Of a DNA stretch of 23,430 nucleotides, positions 6,300 to 14,394 are shown in pieces. Position numbers and translations under genes: made by a program. The notes under the pieces are model-generated. The model saw nothing but the letters and a program-made list of their open reading frames with translations, ran no database searches and was not told the origin of the DNA. Position 1 is the first letter of the stretch. Each line of letters begins with the position of its first letter. Origin of the DNA: an uncultured Eubacterium sp. Lineage in GTDB: Bacteria > Bacillota > Clostridia > Lachnospirales > Lachnospiraceae. Where the stretch lies: contig CAJUBQ010000072.1 of the NCBI GenBank assembly GCA_910584595.1, positions 1-23,430 on the forward strand, written 5' to 3'.

Positions 6300-6797
6300 A
6301 TTTAATAGGTATGCAGTATAAAAAGAGGTAATAGGTGAGCATTCTGTAATAATTGGGTTGGTGATGCGTTGATCGGTTTCTTTCATGGATTATCACCGCT
6401 TTTCTTTTAAGGATGTGGAACGTAATCATGGCTTATCCAAAACCAGCATATTAGATCTATCAGCATTCATCAAGAAAAATATCTTGCTGACAGCTAGAAC
6501 TTGGAATACTGCATTTGGGTTATAGAAATCATTATAGCATTTGGATATCCATGATAAAGTAATTATTTTATATAGATGAGGAGAGTATTAGCCAACATTT
6601 TTGGAGGGCATCCTCCTGATATGGAAAAAGAATGATCCGGCATCTATAGTAAACTGAAATGATTTTAGGAACTGTTAACCGTATGGATGAGAAAAGTTAG
6701 GATGAGTTTCCTCCAAAGAATTACCATTCATACAAAGAAGAATAAGTCCATAGCCTGTTTTGGCTGGCTATAAACTTATTATACGGAGGTAAGTGTA
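6300..6797. other. Stretch with hairpins but no supported gene
   Basis: No convincing reading frame is seen. It holds a GGAGG-GCAT-CCTCC hairpin (6603-6616). It also holds a long hairpin (6741-6780) with arms AATAAGTCCATAGCC and GGCTATAAACTTATT, 13 of 15 positions pairing around a 10-base loop, just before the ribosome binding site of the next frame. Confidence 0.5.
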
Positions 6798-6989
6798 ATG
6801 TCTTGAAATGGCGGAGTGCCAGGTTGGTTACGTGGGAGCTATGAAAAATTTGGATTGGATCCGAACGAAGAGAATAGTAGCGCAGGTTCTCAGAATAGGT
6901 CAAAATGGGTATGCCCTAGATGTGGTACAACAAATTGGTCTGATAATTACAAATGCAAATCATGTGGTAACATAAATCCTTATAGTTAA
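6798..6989 (+). pseudogene. RanBP2-type zinc-finger protein with a stop at codon 3
   Basis: The frame runs from ATG 6798 (GGAGG at 6785-6789) to TAA 6987-6989, 63 codons before the stop. Codon 3 is TGA (6804-6806), most simply a changed TGG. The C-terminal part WVCPRCGTTNWSDNYKCKSC fits the W-x-C-x2-C-x3-N-x6-C-x2-C pattern of RanBP2/Npl4-type zinc fingers, small modules that bind RNA or protein. GTG 6816 could serve as a later start but has no binding site. It is likely inactive or very poorly translated. Confidence 0.6.
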
Positions 6990-7009
6990 CACATCGAAAG
7001 TGGAAGAGG

Positions 7010-7047
7010 CAGGCTATTAAAATTTATAATAAATAGCCTGTCATTAT
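7010..7047 (+). terminator. Terminator-like hairpin
   Basis: CAGGCTATT (7010-7018) and AATAGCCTG (7032-7040) pair perfectly around a 13-base loop, and TCATTATT follows. The tail is weak. Confidence 0.5.
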
Positions 7048-7050
7048 TAA

Positions 7051-7530
7051 TTGAGGAGTAAGTATAGAATTTCATTGTTTAATTTTTTGAAATCGGAAAG
7101 GTGGCGGTATCAAGCGATGAAAATTCCATTTGGCCGACTCATGTTATTTTCTTTAATAACATCCTTTTTATTTGGATTATGTGAGCCTTTTCTCGAAGTA
7201 CCTCTTTTTATTATGGTCTACCATTTTATTATACCTTTTTCACAACTTGCCGCGGCTATATGTTTTATCATATGGCTTGCTATAACATTGTTTCGCCCAT
7301 CTTCATTGTTTGAAACTGGTCAGAGCATTGGCGGTAATGTTTATTGGCTTGATGATTTATTTTACGGGATTCCCTGGTTCAGAATTTCAGTGTTCACTTT
7401 TTTCATCTCCTTAATATTGGGCGGGCTTTCCGCATGGATATTTTCAATTGCAATTACAATTTCTATTGTATCATTTGAGATGTTCATAGCCCGGTTCTTA
7501 TTTTTTATCTATGGCTCAGCGGGCGGATAA
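7051..7530 (+). CDS. Small integral membrane protein of unknown family
   Basis: The frame is open from TTG 7051 and encodes up to 159 residues. The start is uncertain, since GAGGAG (7053-7058) lies inside the frame and ATG 7117 is another choice. About four hydrophobic segments are visible: LMLFSLITSFLFGL, PLFIMVYHFIIPFSQLAAAI with CFIIWLAITLF, ISVFTFFISLILGGL and AWIFSIAITISIV to FLFFIYG. A WLDDLFYGIPWF loop separates the pairs. No family was recognised. Its place near two zinc-ribbon genes suggests only that it belongs to the element's accessory cargo. Confidence 0.55.
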   Translation: MRSKYRISLFNFLKSERWRYQAMKIPFGRLMLFSLITSFLFGLCEPFLEVPLFIMVYHFIIPFSQLAAAICFIIWLAITLFRPSSLFETGQSIGGNVYWLDDLFYGIPWFRISVFTFFISLILGGLSAWIFSIAITISIVSFEMFIARFLFFIYGSAGG

Positions 7531-7637
7531 ATGGAAAGATAACAAATTTCAAAGATTGTCCCATACTGGGCATCAAATACCAGAAGAAGTATGAGGGATG
7601 AAAAAACTCGAAACTGTAAAAACCAAGTGCCATAATC

Positions 7638-7658
7638 AATATAGTTGAAAACTATATT
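7638..7658. terminator. Perfect short inverted repeat
   Basis: AATATAGTT and AACTATATT flank GAA. It could be a weak terminator for the membrane protein gene. Nothing else is seen between 7531 and 7811. Confidence 0.35.
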
Positions 7659-7811
7659 TTATCAAGCTTCAAAAAAACCAAAAGTTGTAAACTGGTGAAA
7701 ATGATTGAGATGCGACACTGGTTTTTAAAGCAATACTTGTGGATAAAATTATTCTCCAGATACAAAAAATCAGATGTAATATGATTTGCTTTATGTTGTG
7801 AGGTGATATAA

Positions 7812-7982
7812 ATGAAATTGAAGAAAGCGTCATATCATTTAAAACCACCATGTTTAAAATGCCCTTACAAATCAGGACTGGTACATACTTTTATAAATCC
7901 CTGTCCACAGTGTAAATCAGACAGCTACATACTGTTTGAACAGTTTCAGAAACGGATTCCGTATAAGCATCCCATCCCTTAG
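7812..7982 (+). CDS. Small zinc-ribbon protein (56 residues)
   Basis: ATG 7812 follows GAGGTGAT. Two CxxC pairs, CLKCP and CPQCK, are 17 residues apart and form a single zinc ribbon. The tail is FEQFQKRIPYKHPIP. The family is unknown. The clean frame, strong binding site and paired cysteines support a real gene. Confidence 0.6.
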   Translation: MKLKKASYHLKPPCLKCPYKSGLVHTFINPCPQCKSDSYILFEQFQKRIPYKHPIP

Positions 7983-8011
7983 ATATTATCGTATTTCATC
8001 TTATTTTAATG

Positions 8012-8035
8012 ATATATTATAAAGTTATAATATAT
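8012..8035. promoter_or_regulatory. Perfect AT-only palindrome before a micro-gene
   Basis: ATATATTATAA and TTATAATATAT flank AG, giving 11 paired positions. It contains a TATAAT and ends 19 bp before the next start codon. It could be an operator over a -10 box or simply AT-rich sequence. Confidence 0.4.
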
Positions 8036-8054
8036 AGGAAATGGGGTGATAAAA

Positions 8055-8171
8055 ATGTCTAACAAAAAAGTGTTTGACACAGTTCTGATCATATTATCGG
8101 CACTGCTTATAGCGGCAAAGACGATAAATGATAACATGAATATATTAGAACTGGATAACGAAACGAAATAA
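8055..8171 (+). CDS. 38-residue single-span membrane protein
   Basis: ATG 8055 follows ATGGGGTGAT. The protein is a charged start, MSNKKVFD, then one hydrophobic helix TVLIILSALLIAAKTI, then an acidic end NILELDNETK. A strong terminator follows at once, so it is the last gene of its unit. The role is unknown. Phage and element micro-proteins of this shape are common. Confidence 0.5.
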   Translation: MSNKKVFDTVLIILSALLIAAKTINDNMNILELDNETK

Positions 8172-8179
8172 CCAGCCTG

Positions 8180-8218
8180 AATAAAGGGTTCCTGTAATAA
8201 GGAACCCTTTATTTGTTT
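8180..8218 (+). terminator. Strong intrinsic terminator
   Basis: ATAAAGGGTTCCT and AAGGAACCCTTTAT form a long stem with a short loop, followed by TTGTTT. Confidence 0.85.
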
Positions 8219-8260
8219 CCCGAAAATTAATTTAGAAAAAAAGAAAAGGAGATATTTAAG

Positions 8261-9193
8261 ATGGCAGCTTTAATTGAAACAATGTTTTCCGTAAGGGAAA
8301 AACCGTGGCACGGGCTTGGTACAATTGTTATGAAAGCCCCGGCATCAGCAGAAGCCCTCCGCCTTGCCGGGCTTGACTGGAATGTAGTACAGGAACCGAT
8401 TTATACAGGCTTCAAATAAAAAGTAGAGGGATACAAAGTGAATGTAAGGGATACAGACAGAAAAGTCCTTGGCGTGGTATCAGACCGCTACAAAGTGGTA
8501 CAGAATGTGGATGCTTTCAGCTTTACGGATGAACTTCTGGGAAAAGGCGTCCGGTACGAAACCGCCGGGTCGCTGCAGAATGGTAAAAAGGTATGGCTTC
8601 TGGCAAGGCTTCCGAGGGAATACATCATTGCAGGGGAACGTATCAGCCCGTATCTGGTATTTTCCAATACACATGACGGTTCGGGTTCCGTAAAGGTTGC
8701 AGTCACGCCTGTGAGGGTTGTATGCAATAATACACTGAACCTGGCTCTGGATACTGCCAGAAGGAGTTTCAGCATGATACATACAGGAAATATACAGGAC
8801 AAGATACAGGAGGCAAAGGATACACTTTTCATGGCAGAAGAATACATGGACTGTCTGGGCGTGGAATTTGAACAGCTCCGCAGACAGAGGGTAACCGACC
8901 AGCAGGTAAAGGAATATGTAGAACTGCTTCTGCCAATGGAGAAAGAACCTACGGCAGCACAGAGTAAAAATACCATCCGTCTCCGTGAAGATATGATGAA
9001 ACGTTACTATGATGCACCGGATTTGAAAAAAGTGGGTAACAATGCATACCGTTTTATCAATGCGGTATCAGATTTTGCAACACACAGCAGCCCGTTACGG
9101 AGAACGGTGAATTATAATGAAAACCTGTTTTCACGCACGGTTGATGGAAATCCTTTGATTGATAAGGCTTACCAGCTTGTTAAATCAGCTTAG
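8261..9193 (+). pseudogene. DUF932 family protein split by an in-frame stop
   Basis: ATG 8261 (AAGGAGAT upstream) begins MAALIETMFSVREKPWHGLG, the typical N-terminus of the phage/plasmid DUF932 family. Codon 53 is TAA (8417-8419), after EPIYTGFK. The same frame then continues to 9193 with KVLGVVSDRYKVVQN, NGKKVWLLARLPREYI, SPYLVFSNTHDGSGSVKVA and RVVCNNTLNLAL. GTG 8438 has GAGGG seven bases upstream, so a 251-residue second part could be translated separately. Total length matches intact relatives of about 310 residues. These proteins usually accompany exonuclease/annealase genes, as here, but their biochemical role is not settled. Confidence 0.8.
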
Positions 9194-9207
9194 CCATTGG
9201 TATCGCT

Positions 9208-9281
9208 GGGGATAGCAGGATTAAATATCAATGCGGACAGTTTTATGCCGCAAAATTATTTAGTTCCTGTTATCCCTTTTT
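9208..9281 (+). terminator. Terminator-like long hairpin after the DUF932 gene
   Basis: GGGATAGCAGGA and TCCTGTTATCCC pair with one mismatch across a 44-base loop that holds its own small TGCGG/CCGCA stem. TTTTT follows. Confidence 0.6.
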
Positions 9282-9347
9282 ATGTATGGAAAAGTTTCTA
9301 GTAGTTAAAATATTATATCAATATGGATAAATGGAAGGAGAATAAAC

Positions 9348-10277
9348 ATGTTTGAGAAAATACCGTTATCAGGAGTCAGCCGTACAGAATGGCTCCGTCT
9401 GAGAAAATCGGGTATCGGAGGTTCGGATGCAGGAGCAGTCTGCGGTGTGAATCCATACAGCAGCGCCATGAAAATATATAAGGATAAAGTAAGTGATGAT
9501 ACAGAGGAACTGAACAGTGAAGCTGTACGCATCGGCAATGATCTGGAAGATTATGTAGCAAAGCGTTTTATGGAATCTGCCGGATTAAAGGTCAGGAAAT
9601 CAAACTTTATGTATCGTAGTGTGGAGCATCCGTTTATGATCGCGGACGTTGACCGTCTTATAGTTGGTGAGGATGCAGGGCTTGAATGTAAAACGGCCAG
9701 TACATACCAGTCTGAACAGTGGGCGGATGGAAAGATACCCCTCCATTATATTATGCAGTGCTACCATTATATGGCAGTTCTGAATAAGAAGGCGTGGTAT
9801 ATTGCGGCGGTGATTCTGGGACGGGAATTTACATACCGGAAGCTTGTATGGGATGATGAACTTGTCAGCCATCTGATAAAGATTGAGGAAGATTTCTGGA
9901 ATAAACATATAGCAAAAGGGGTTATGCCGCATCCTGACGGTTCAAAAGTATGTGACGAGGTAATACAGCAGTATTTCCATACAGCAAAAAAGGAAAGTTC
10001 AATCCATCTTGTAGGGTTTGATGATAAATTAAAAAGACGAGAAGAAATCCTCAGATATATTGCTGAATTACAGGAAGAACAAAGACAGATTGAACAGGAA
10101 GTAAAGCTGTTTATGAAAGACAATGAGTCCGCTGACAGTGAGAATTTCCATGTTTCATGGAAAAACATAGATTCAACAAAACTGGATACGAAACGCATCC
10201 GGTCAGAAATGCCGGAACTGTATGCTGACTATGGCAAAGTTTCACATTCAAGGAGGTTTGAAGTAAAGGCAGCATAA
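9348..10277 (+). CDS. YqaJ-family (lambda exonuclease-like) recombination nuclease
   Basis: The protein has 309 residues, with AAGGAG upstream of ATG 9348. It begins with the family signature SGIGGSDAGAVCGVNPY (about 21-37). The PD-(D/E)XK catalytic set is visible: E67 in RIGNDLED, D102 in IADVDRL, E113 and K115 in GLECKTAS, and Q137 in MQCYHY. The C-terminal third is a coiled helical stretch (EEILRYIAELQEEQRQIEQE). Such enzymes digest one strand from double-strand ends to give single strands for annealing. The annealing protein gene starts 25 bp downstream, so the two form a Red-like pair in one operon. Confidence 0.9.
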   Translation: MFEKIPLSGVSRTEWLRLRKSGIGGSDAGAVCGVNPYSSAMKIYKDKVSDDTEELNSEAVRIGNDLEDYVAKRFMESAGLKVRKSNFMYRSVEHPFMIADVDRLIVGEDAGLECKTASTYQSEQWADGKIPLHYIMQCYHYMAVLNKKAWYIAAVILGREFTYRKLVWDDELVSHLIKIEEDFWNKHIAKGVMPHPDGSKVCDEVIQQYFHTAKKESSIHLVGFDDKLKRREEILRYIAELQEEQRQIEQEVKLFMKDNESADSENFHVSWKNIDSTKLDTKRIRSEMPELYADYGKVSHSRRFEVKAA

Positions 10278-10302
10278 GATTAACTGAACCAGGAGGAATA
10301 CA

Positions 10303-11067
10303 ATGGAAAAAAGTATTATAAGGCTTCTTAAATCAAATGAAATTGAATGCAGGGTATCAACAATCAGCGAAAAAGGCCTGAGCCTGCTGCTGTATAAAGA
10401 CGCAAGAGTAGACCAGAGAATTCTCGATGAGACATTCGGGCCGTTTGGATGGAAACGGAGCCACCAGTGTATAGACGGGAACCTCTATTGTACAGTAGAG
10501 ATCTTTGACCAGAAATCCGGTGAATGGGTATCAAAACAGGATGTAGGGACAACCGGATATACGGAAAAAGAAAAATCCCAGGCTTCGGACAGTTTTAAAA
10601 GGGCCTGTTTTAACTGGGGAATTGGAAGGGAATTATATTCTGCACCGTTTATCTGGATTCCGGCAAATAAAACATCCATTCAGGTTAAGACAGGGCAGAA
10701 CGGAGAAAAACGATATTACTGCAGTGAACATTTCTCTGTTTATACAATCCAGTATAATGAAGCAAAAGAGATTCAGTCACTTGTAATTGTAAACAGCAGA
10801 GGGCAGACTGTATTTGAATGGAATTCTGAAAAAACTGCCGGAAGCAGTAATGGAAATCAAAGGACTGCAGAGAAAAAAGGGACTGCGGGCAATTCTGTTT
10901 CCAGAAACCAGATGGATTCCTTGCAGGCTGAACTTGACAGGACCGGGGTAACGATGGAAAACGTGAAGGACAGATATAAGATACAGGATCTTGGTGATAT
11001 GAGCGAAGAACTGTATGGAAAAGTAATGCTTGCTTTGTCAAGGACAAAATCAATCCATGCAGCATAG
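10303..11067 (+). CDS. Rad52/Rad22-family single-strand annealing protein
   Basis: The protein has 254 residues, with AGGAGG before ATG 10303. The N-terminal half holds the Rad52-like core: RVDQRILDETFGPFGWKRSH, a TVEIFD strand, WVSKQDVGTTGYTEKEKSQA and SFKRACFNWGIGRELYSAPF, all recognisable in Firmicutes phage annealases. After residue about 175 comes a polar linker and then a helical C-terminal segment (RNQMDSLQAELDRTGVTMEN). It would coat single-stranded DNA made by the upstream exonuclease and pair complementary strands independently of RecA. Confidence 0.88.
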   Translation: MEKSIIRLLKSNEIECRVSTISEKGLSLLLYKDARVDQRILDETFGPFGWKRSHQCIDGNLYCTVEIFDQKSGEWVSKQDVGTTGYTEKEKSQASDSFKRACFNWGIGRELYSAPFIWIPANKTSIQVKTGQNGEKRYYCSEHFSVYTIQYNEAKEIQSLVIVNSRGQTVFEWNSEKTAGSSNGNQRTAEKKGTAGNSVSRNQMDSLQAELDRTGVTMENVKDRYKIQDLGDMSEELYGKVMLALSRTKSIHAA

Positions 11068-11080
11068 GAGGATAAAAAGT

Positions 11081-11995
11081 ATGATGGATTTTGAAGAATT
11101 TTCTCAAACAATATTAAAAGAGATATGGAAAAAGACAGAAGGCATGTTTGATGTTTCAATAACTGTTAACATGAAGAACAATGGCATCAAATGTACAGGG
11201 ATATCTGCTATATCAAAAGAGAGTAATAACGGGCCGTGTATATATCTGGATGATTATTATAAAGGATATCAGAATAAAAGTATTGGAATAAAGGAAACAG
11301 CTGATAATATTTACAGCCAGATTATGGAATCCCAAAATGATTTACGGAATATTGACGTTATGGATTTCATGAACTGGAATAATATCAAATGTCACATTTA
11401 TGCAAAGCTGATAAATGCGGACAGGAACAGGGAGCTGCTGGATGTTATACCGCACAGGATGTTTCTTGATTTAGCTGTTGTTTACTATGCTGCTGTCAAT
11501 GTTTTTAACATTCAGAAAACGGGTACGGTTCTTATTCATAACCATCATATGCCAATATGGGGAAAGAATGAAGAAACGCTTTATCAGACAGCCTTGTTAA
11601 ATATGCGTTCTGACGGGGAGACTTTATTTAAAAGTATGCATAGTATTCTTAGAAGCTCTGCGCCGGAAGTTTTTCATTGCCCGAAAAGCGGAGAGTTATC
11701 ATTAAATACAGGAGCATATGTCCTGACGAACTGCCGGAAACGCTATGGAGCTTCGGAGATTCTCGATAAAAATACTTTAAAGGAAATATCTGACCGGATC
11801 ATGGATGATTATGTTCTGCTGCCCAGTTCTGTTCATGAAATAATTATACTGGTCCCTGATTATAAGACGGGATATGGGGAGCTGGCAGAAATGGTAAAGG
11901 AAGTCAATACTGAGGAAGTCAGTGCAGAAGAATATTTATCTGATCACGTGTATGTTTATGACAGAAGTGAAGAATTATTAAAAATAGCAGCATGA
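11081..11995 (+). CDS. DUF5688-like protein
   Basis: The protein has 304 residues from ATG 11081 (ATG 11084 is equally possible), with AGGAGG nine bases upstream. Visible features are DVMDFMNWNNIKCHIYAKLI, FLDLAVVYYAAVN, GTVLIHNHHMPIWG and ETLYQTALLNMRSDGETLF, the arrangement I associate with DUF5688. No catalytic motif stands out. The gene follows the annealase by 13 bp and closes the exonuclease-annealase operon before a strong terminator. The function of the family is unknown to me. Confidence 0.7.
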   Translation: MMDFEEFSQTILKEIWKKTEGMFDVSITVNMKNNGIKCTGISAISKESNNGPCIYLDDYYKGYQNKSIGIKETADNIYSQIMESQNDLRNIDVMDFMNWNNIKCHIYAKLINADRNRELLDVIPHRMFLDLAVVYYAAVNVFNIQKTGTVLIHNHHMPIWGKNEETLYQTALLNMRSDGETLFKSMHSILRSSAPEVFHCPKSGELSLNTGAYVLTNCRKRYGASEILDKNTLKEISDRIMDDYVLLPSSVHEIIILVPDYKTGYGELAEMVKEVNTEEVSAEEYLSDHVYVYDRSEELLKIAA

Positions 11996-12013
11996 TATTT
12001 ATAATTTATACGG

Positions 12014-12046
12014 AAAAACCGGATTTTTATCGTCCGGTTTTTCTGT
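12014..12046 (+). terminator. Intrinsic terminator of the recombination operon
   Basis: AAAAACCGGA (12014-12023) and TCCGGTTTTT (12033-12042) form a perfect 10-bp stem followed by CTGTTTTC. Confidence 0.85.
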
Positions 12047-12128
12047 TTTCATGTTTGGAATGATGTAAATAAAAGTAAAGAATGAAAATACATGGATTAT
12101 TTAAAAAAATAAAAAAGGCGGTATGTTT

Positions 12129-12371
12129 ATGGGAATCATTGATAAAATCTTTGACCATTTTGAAATATTGTGTGAAAATTATGCAGATCTTCCTGAAACA
12201 CGGAATGCAAGAAATAATTTATTCATGCATATAGAAGAAAAGGGTATTGACATGGCGGAAATGGAACATTATATTACAGCCCTGATTTCAGAATATGAAA
12301 GACAGGGTTTCTTGTATGGCTTCCGGTATGCGGCGGCATTATTTCTGGATGGGACGTTACGAAACGAATAG
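12129..12371 (+). CDS. Hypothetical 80-residue helical protein
   Basis: ATG 12129 is preferred over 12123 because GGCGG then lies at a normal distance. The protein is helical: MGIIDKIFDHFEILCENYAD, FMHIEEKGIDMAEMEHYITA and EYERQGFLYGFRYAAALFLD. The closing GFLYGFRYAA is typical of small proteins found in many Lachnospiraceae mobile elements. No function can be assigned. Confidence 0.6.
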   Translation: MGIIDKIFDHFEILCENYADLPETRNARNNLFMHIEEKGIDMAEMEHYITALISEYERQGFLYGFRYAAALFLDGTLRNE

Positions 12372-12397
12372 CATGGCGCTATAAGTTCTTCCGACTG

Positions 12398-12424
12398 GCA
12401 GCAGATTAAATATCTGCTGCTTTC
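12398..12424 (+). terminator. Intrinsic terminator
   Basis: GCAGCAGAT (12398-12406) and ATCTGCTGC (12412-12420) form a perfect 9-bp stem with a 5-base loop, and TTTC follows. Confidence 0.65.
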
Positions 12425-12442
12425 AATAAATAAATCATTTTT

Positions 12443-12760
12443 TTGTTATTCCAAAGTAAAATTCCAGATTCTGATTATTTAAAAATCATGTATGATAAAT
12501 TTATGCAACAGGCAATTGTTACAATGATAAAAATGAATCAGCAGATAGGTTCAGTTTCTTTGGAATATAATTTCTTTGATAGAGATGATAAAGAAGATTA
12601 TTTCAATGGTATATTTGATGAAGAATTGAAAGATCATGTTTCTTATGTTTCAAGTACACAGGAAATGCCTAAAACATGGGATGATAATCCAGATGAAGAA
12701 GCTAAAACTGAAAGGACTGCTTTAGAAGATGATATACTTCATTCCATAATAGATGACTAA
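12443..12760 (+). CDS. Hypothetical acidic protein with uncertain start
   Basis: The frame is open from TTG 12443 for 105 residues, but no ribosome binding site is visible. ATG 12488 is an alternative, and the gene may have lost its true start. The sequence has a helical first half (YLKIMYDKFMQQAIVTMIKM) and a strongly acidic second half (FFDRDDKEDYFNGIFDEEL). The family is not recognised. Confidence 0.4.
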   Translation: MLFQSKIPDSDYLKIMYDKFMQQAIVTMIKMNQQIGSVSLEYNFFDRDDKEDYFNGIFDEELKDHVSYVSSTQEMPKTWDDNPDEEAKTERTALEDDILHSIIDD

Positions 12761-12842
12761 GTAACTGGAATGTCTGAAAGTATGAGTATTACGGACTTTC
12801 TTAATCTTGATATTGACGAGATTCTATAAATAAAAGATATAG

Positions 12843-12862
12843 GAGGGATGATTCCATCCCTC
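12843..12862. terminator. Perfect hairpin between convergent genes
   Basis: GAGGGATG and CATCCCTC flank ATTC, with T/A-rich sequence on both sides. It probably acts as a terminator in either direction. Confidence 0.6.
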
Positions 12863-12871
12863 TTATAATAA

Positions 12872-13000
12872 TTAAATTTTTTCTTCATATTCTAATGAAA
12901 TCCATCCTGCTTTAGATTTTAACAATCCCCATTTAGAAGCCCCTTCACCTTTTGATTCTTTGATGACAGTGTAAATGTTATTGTCCCTTTTTGTATAATA
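12872..13000 (-). pseudogene. Remnant of a bacterial SH3 domain (endolysin or amidase C-terminus)
   Basis: The minus frame from an upstream stop at 13001-13003 to TAA at 12872-12874 encodes 42 residues including IYTVIKESKGEGASKWGLLK and KAGWISLEYEEKI. This resembles the terminal SH3 repeat of phage and clostridial N-acetylmuramoyl-L-alanine amidases. No start or catalytic domain remains. It suggests that a lysis gene was once adjacent. Confidence 0.6.
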
Positions 13001-13003
13001 TTA

Positions 13004-13500
13004 GTATTATTTATTATATAATTTTTATAATATATACATTTATATAATTTTATATATTTATAGCATTTATACGTATTATACAATCAATTTATACTAATAA
13101 TCCATTATATTTATATAATCTAAAAATGCGTATACAATCATATTTAATATTTATTATTTATAAAGATCAGCATATCATTCCCTAATCGTTATGTAAGAAA
13201 TTTAGAAATGTATAGAATAAATAAAAATATAACCGTGTTAAGGTTTATATAAAGAATTCACCTGATATATTTTTGCTTAAAAGAATTCATTGCAATGAAT
13301 AATAAACTATAGCTTACATAGGATAAAAATATTAGGAAATAAACTAATATAGTGTCAGGGAATATATATATAATGAAATTTATATAAAGTATAATTTATA
13401 CAGAATTATACACTGCTTTGATTTATTTAAGTAAACATTGGCAATTTTAACAAGTACGAGTAAAAATACTGCATGTGTAAATTAATATATAGAAAGCCTA
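13004..13500. other. Very AT-rich gene-free stretch, candidate replication origin
   Basis: Almost 500 bp of A/T runs precede the Rep-like gene. TATACAATCA occurs twice (13077-13086 and 13131-13140), each preceded by a CG step, and TATATAATTTT occurs twice near 13050. Such sequence could be an unwinding region with iteron-like sites. Position next to a Rep gene supports this, but no defined origin motif is recognised. Confidence 0.4.
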
Positions 13501-13557
13501 ATGAAAGATATATTGATAAGAAAGCAGTCAGGATGTTTTAACGAAAGGAGTAATAGA

Positions 13558-14394
13558 ATGTTACATTCATCTTTAGGGTTCCACACAATGACTTTGTCTT
13601 TAACATTAGAAGCCGGGAAGATACAGCCATTAATCAGGCATTTTAGAAAATACAGCAGGGATACAGGGCTTATACAGATATACCGTATTGGTGAAAGAAA
13701 GAAACTTTTTGAATATAATCCGACACCTAAATTTGAATATGTCCTCCCCACGCATATAAAGGTCAAATACCACGGGAAAGACAGGGGCATTGCATGGAGT
13801 ATCTGCAGCAATAACCGGAACATGGATTTTCAGGCATATATGGTCGAAGTAACCATAAACCCCAAAATACTTGCAGGCATCCATGATTATATAACTGCTG
13901 CCACTTATGAAGATATGGATGCCGCCATAACTAATTTCAATCTTGAGGCTGGAAAGATATCTCCAATACTGGAAACTTTTGACTGTTACAGTCTTAAACG
14001 GGTTGATTACTGTATCAATTTCTGCTTGGATGAACTAATAGACGGAATCAGTCCAGAACAGATCATGAACCTGATCAGGCGCAGTACCATACCGCCCCAT
14101 TTTAAAGAATGGACAACATATGATCCGGTATCCCACCGGAAGAAAAGCAGGCCCGGCAGCTTCTACCTGATAAATTCATCTGTTAATATCAACTGTTACA
14201 GCAAATATATGCAGCTGATGGAACGCTCACAGGAAAACATAGAAAAAGGATATCCGCCTATACCACAGAAAACATTGAATGCATCAAAAAATATAAAGAA
14301 GAGATGCAGAAGCAGTGGATGGAAGAATTTCTTAACAGGGGGTATGGCAGCTGTATCAAAGAGCTTGAATGCCTTTCTGGTTAAAACGGTTTGA
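13558..14394 (+). CDS. Rep-like initiator protein with a damaged C-terminus
   Basis: ATG 13558 is chosen because AAAGGAG lies seven bases upstream; an in-frame ATG at 13501 has no site. The 278-residue product has SLTLEAGKIQPLIRHFRKY, YVLPTHIKVKYHG, SLKRVDYCINFCLDELIDG, PPHFKEWTTYDPVSHRKKSR and SSVNINCYSKYMQLMERSQE. This order resembles rolling-circle type initiators of Clostridia elements, where RVDYCINF and the NxYxKYxQL strand are conserved. After GYPPIPQKTLNASKNI (about 14295) the residues stop resembling the family, and another frame (KYKEEMQKQWMEEFLNRGYG) becomes more protein-like. A frameshift or deletion probably removed the catalytic end. Family assignment is from memory. Confidence 0.6.
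   Translation: MLHSSLGFHTMTLSLTLEAGKIQPLIRHFRKYSRDTGLIQIYRIGERKKLFEYNPTPKFEYVLPTHIKVKYHGKDRGIAWSICSNNRNMDFQAYMVEVTINPKILAGIHDYITAATYEDMDAAITNFNLEAGKISPILETFDCYSLKRVDYCINFCLDELIDGISPEQIMNLIRRSTIPPHFKEWTTYDPVSHRKKSRPGSFYLINSSVNINCYSKYMQLMERSQENIEKGYPPIPQKTLNASKNIKKRCRSSGWKNFLTGGMAAVSKSLNAFLVKTV

Noticed and set aside
4783..8419. Possible stop-codon recoding, because TGA, TGA and TAA interrupt three otherwise good genes
   Set aside because: Intact genes nearby end normally at TGA (508, 2817, 20500) and TAA. Different stop codons are involved and frameshifted genes occur too, so ordinary decay explains it.
8488..8976. Minus-strand frame of 162 codons
   Set aside because: It is the shadow of the DUF932 reading frame, with low-complexity Ser/Cys-rich content and no start signal.
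9767..11159. Long minus-strand frames opposite the exonuclease and annealase genes
   Set aside because: They mirror strongly supported coding sequence and lack ribosome binding sites and domain motifs.
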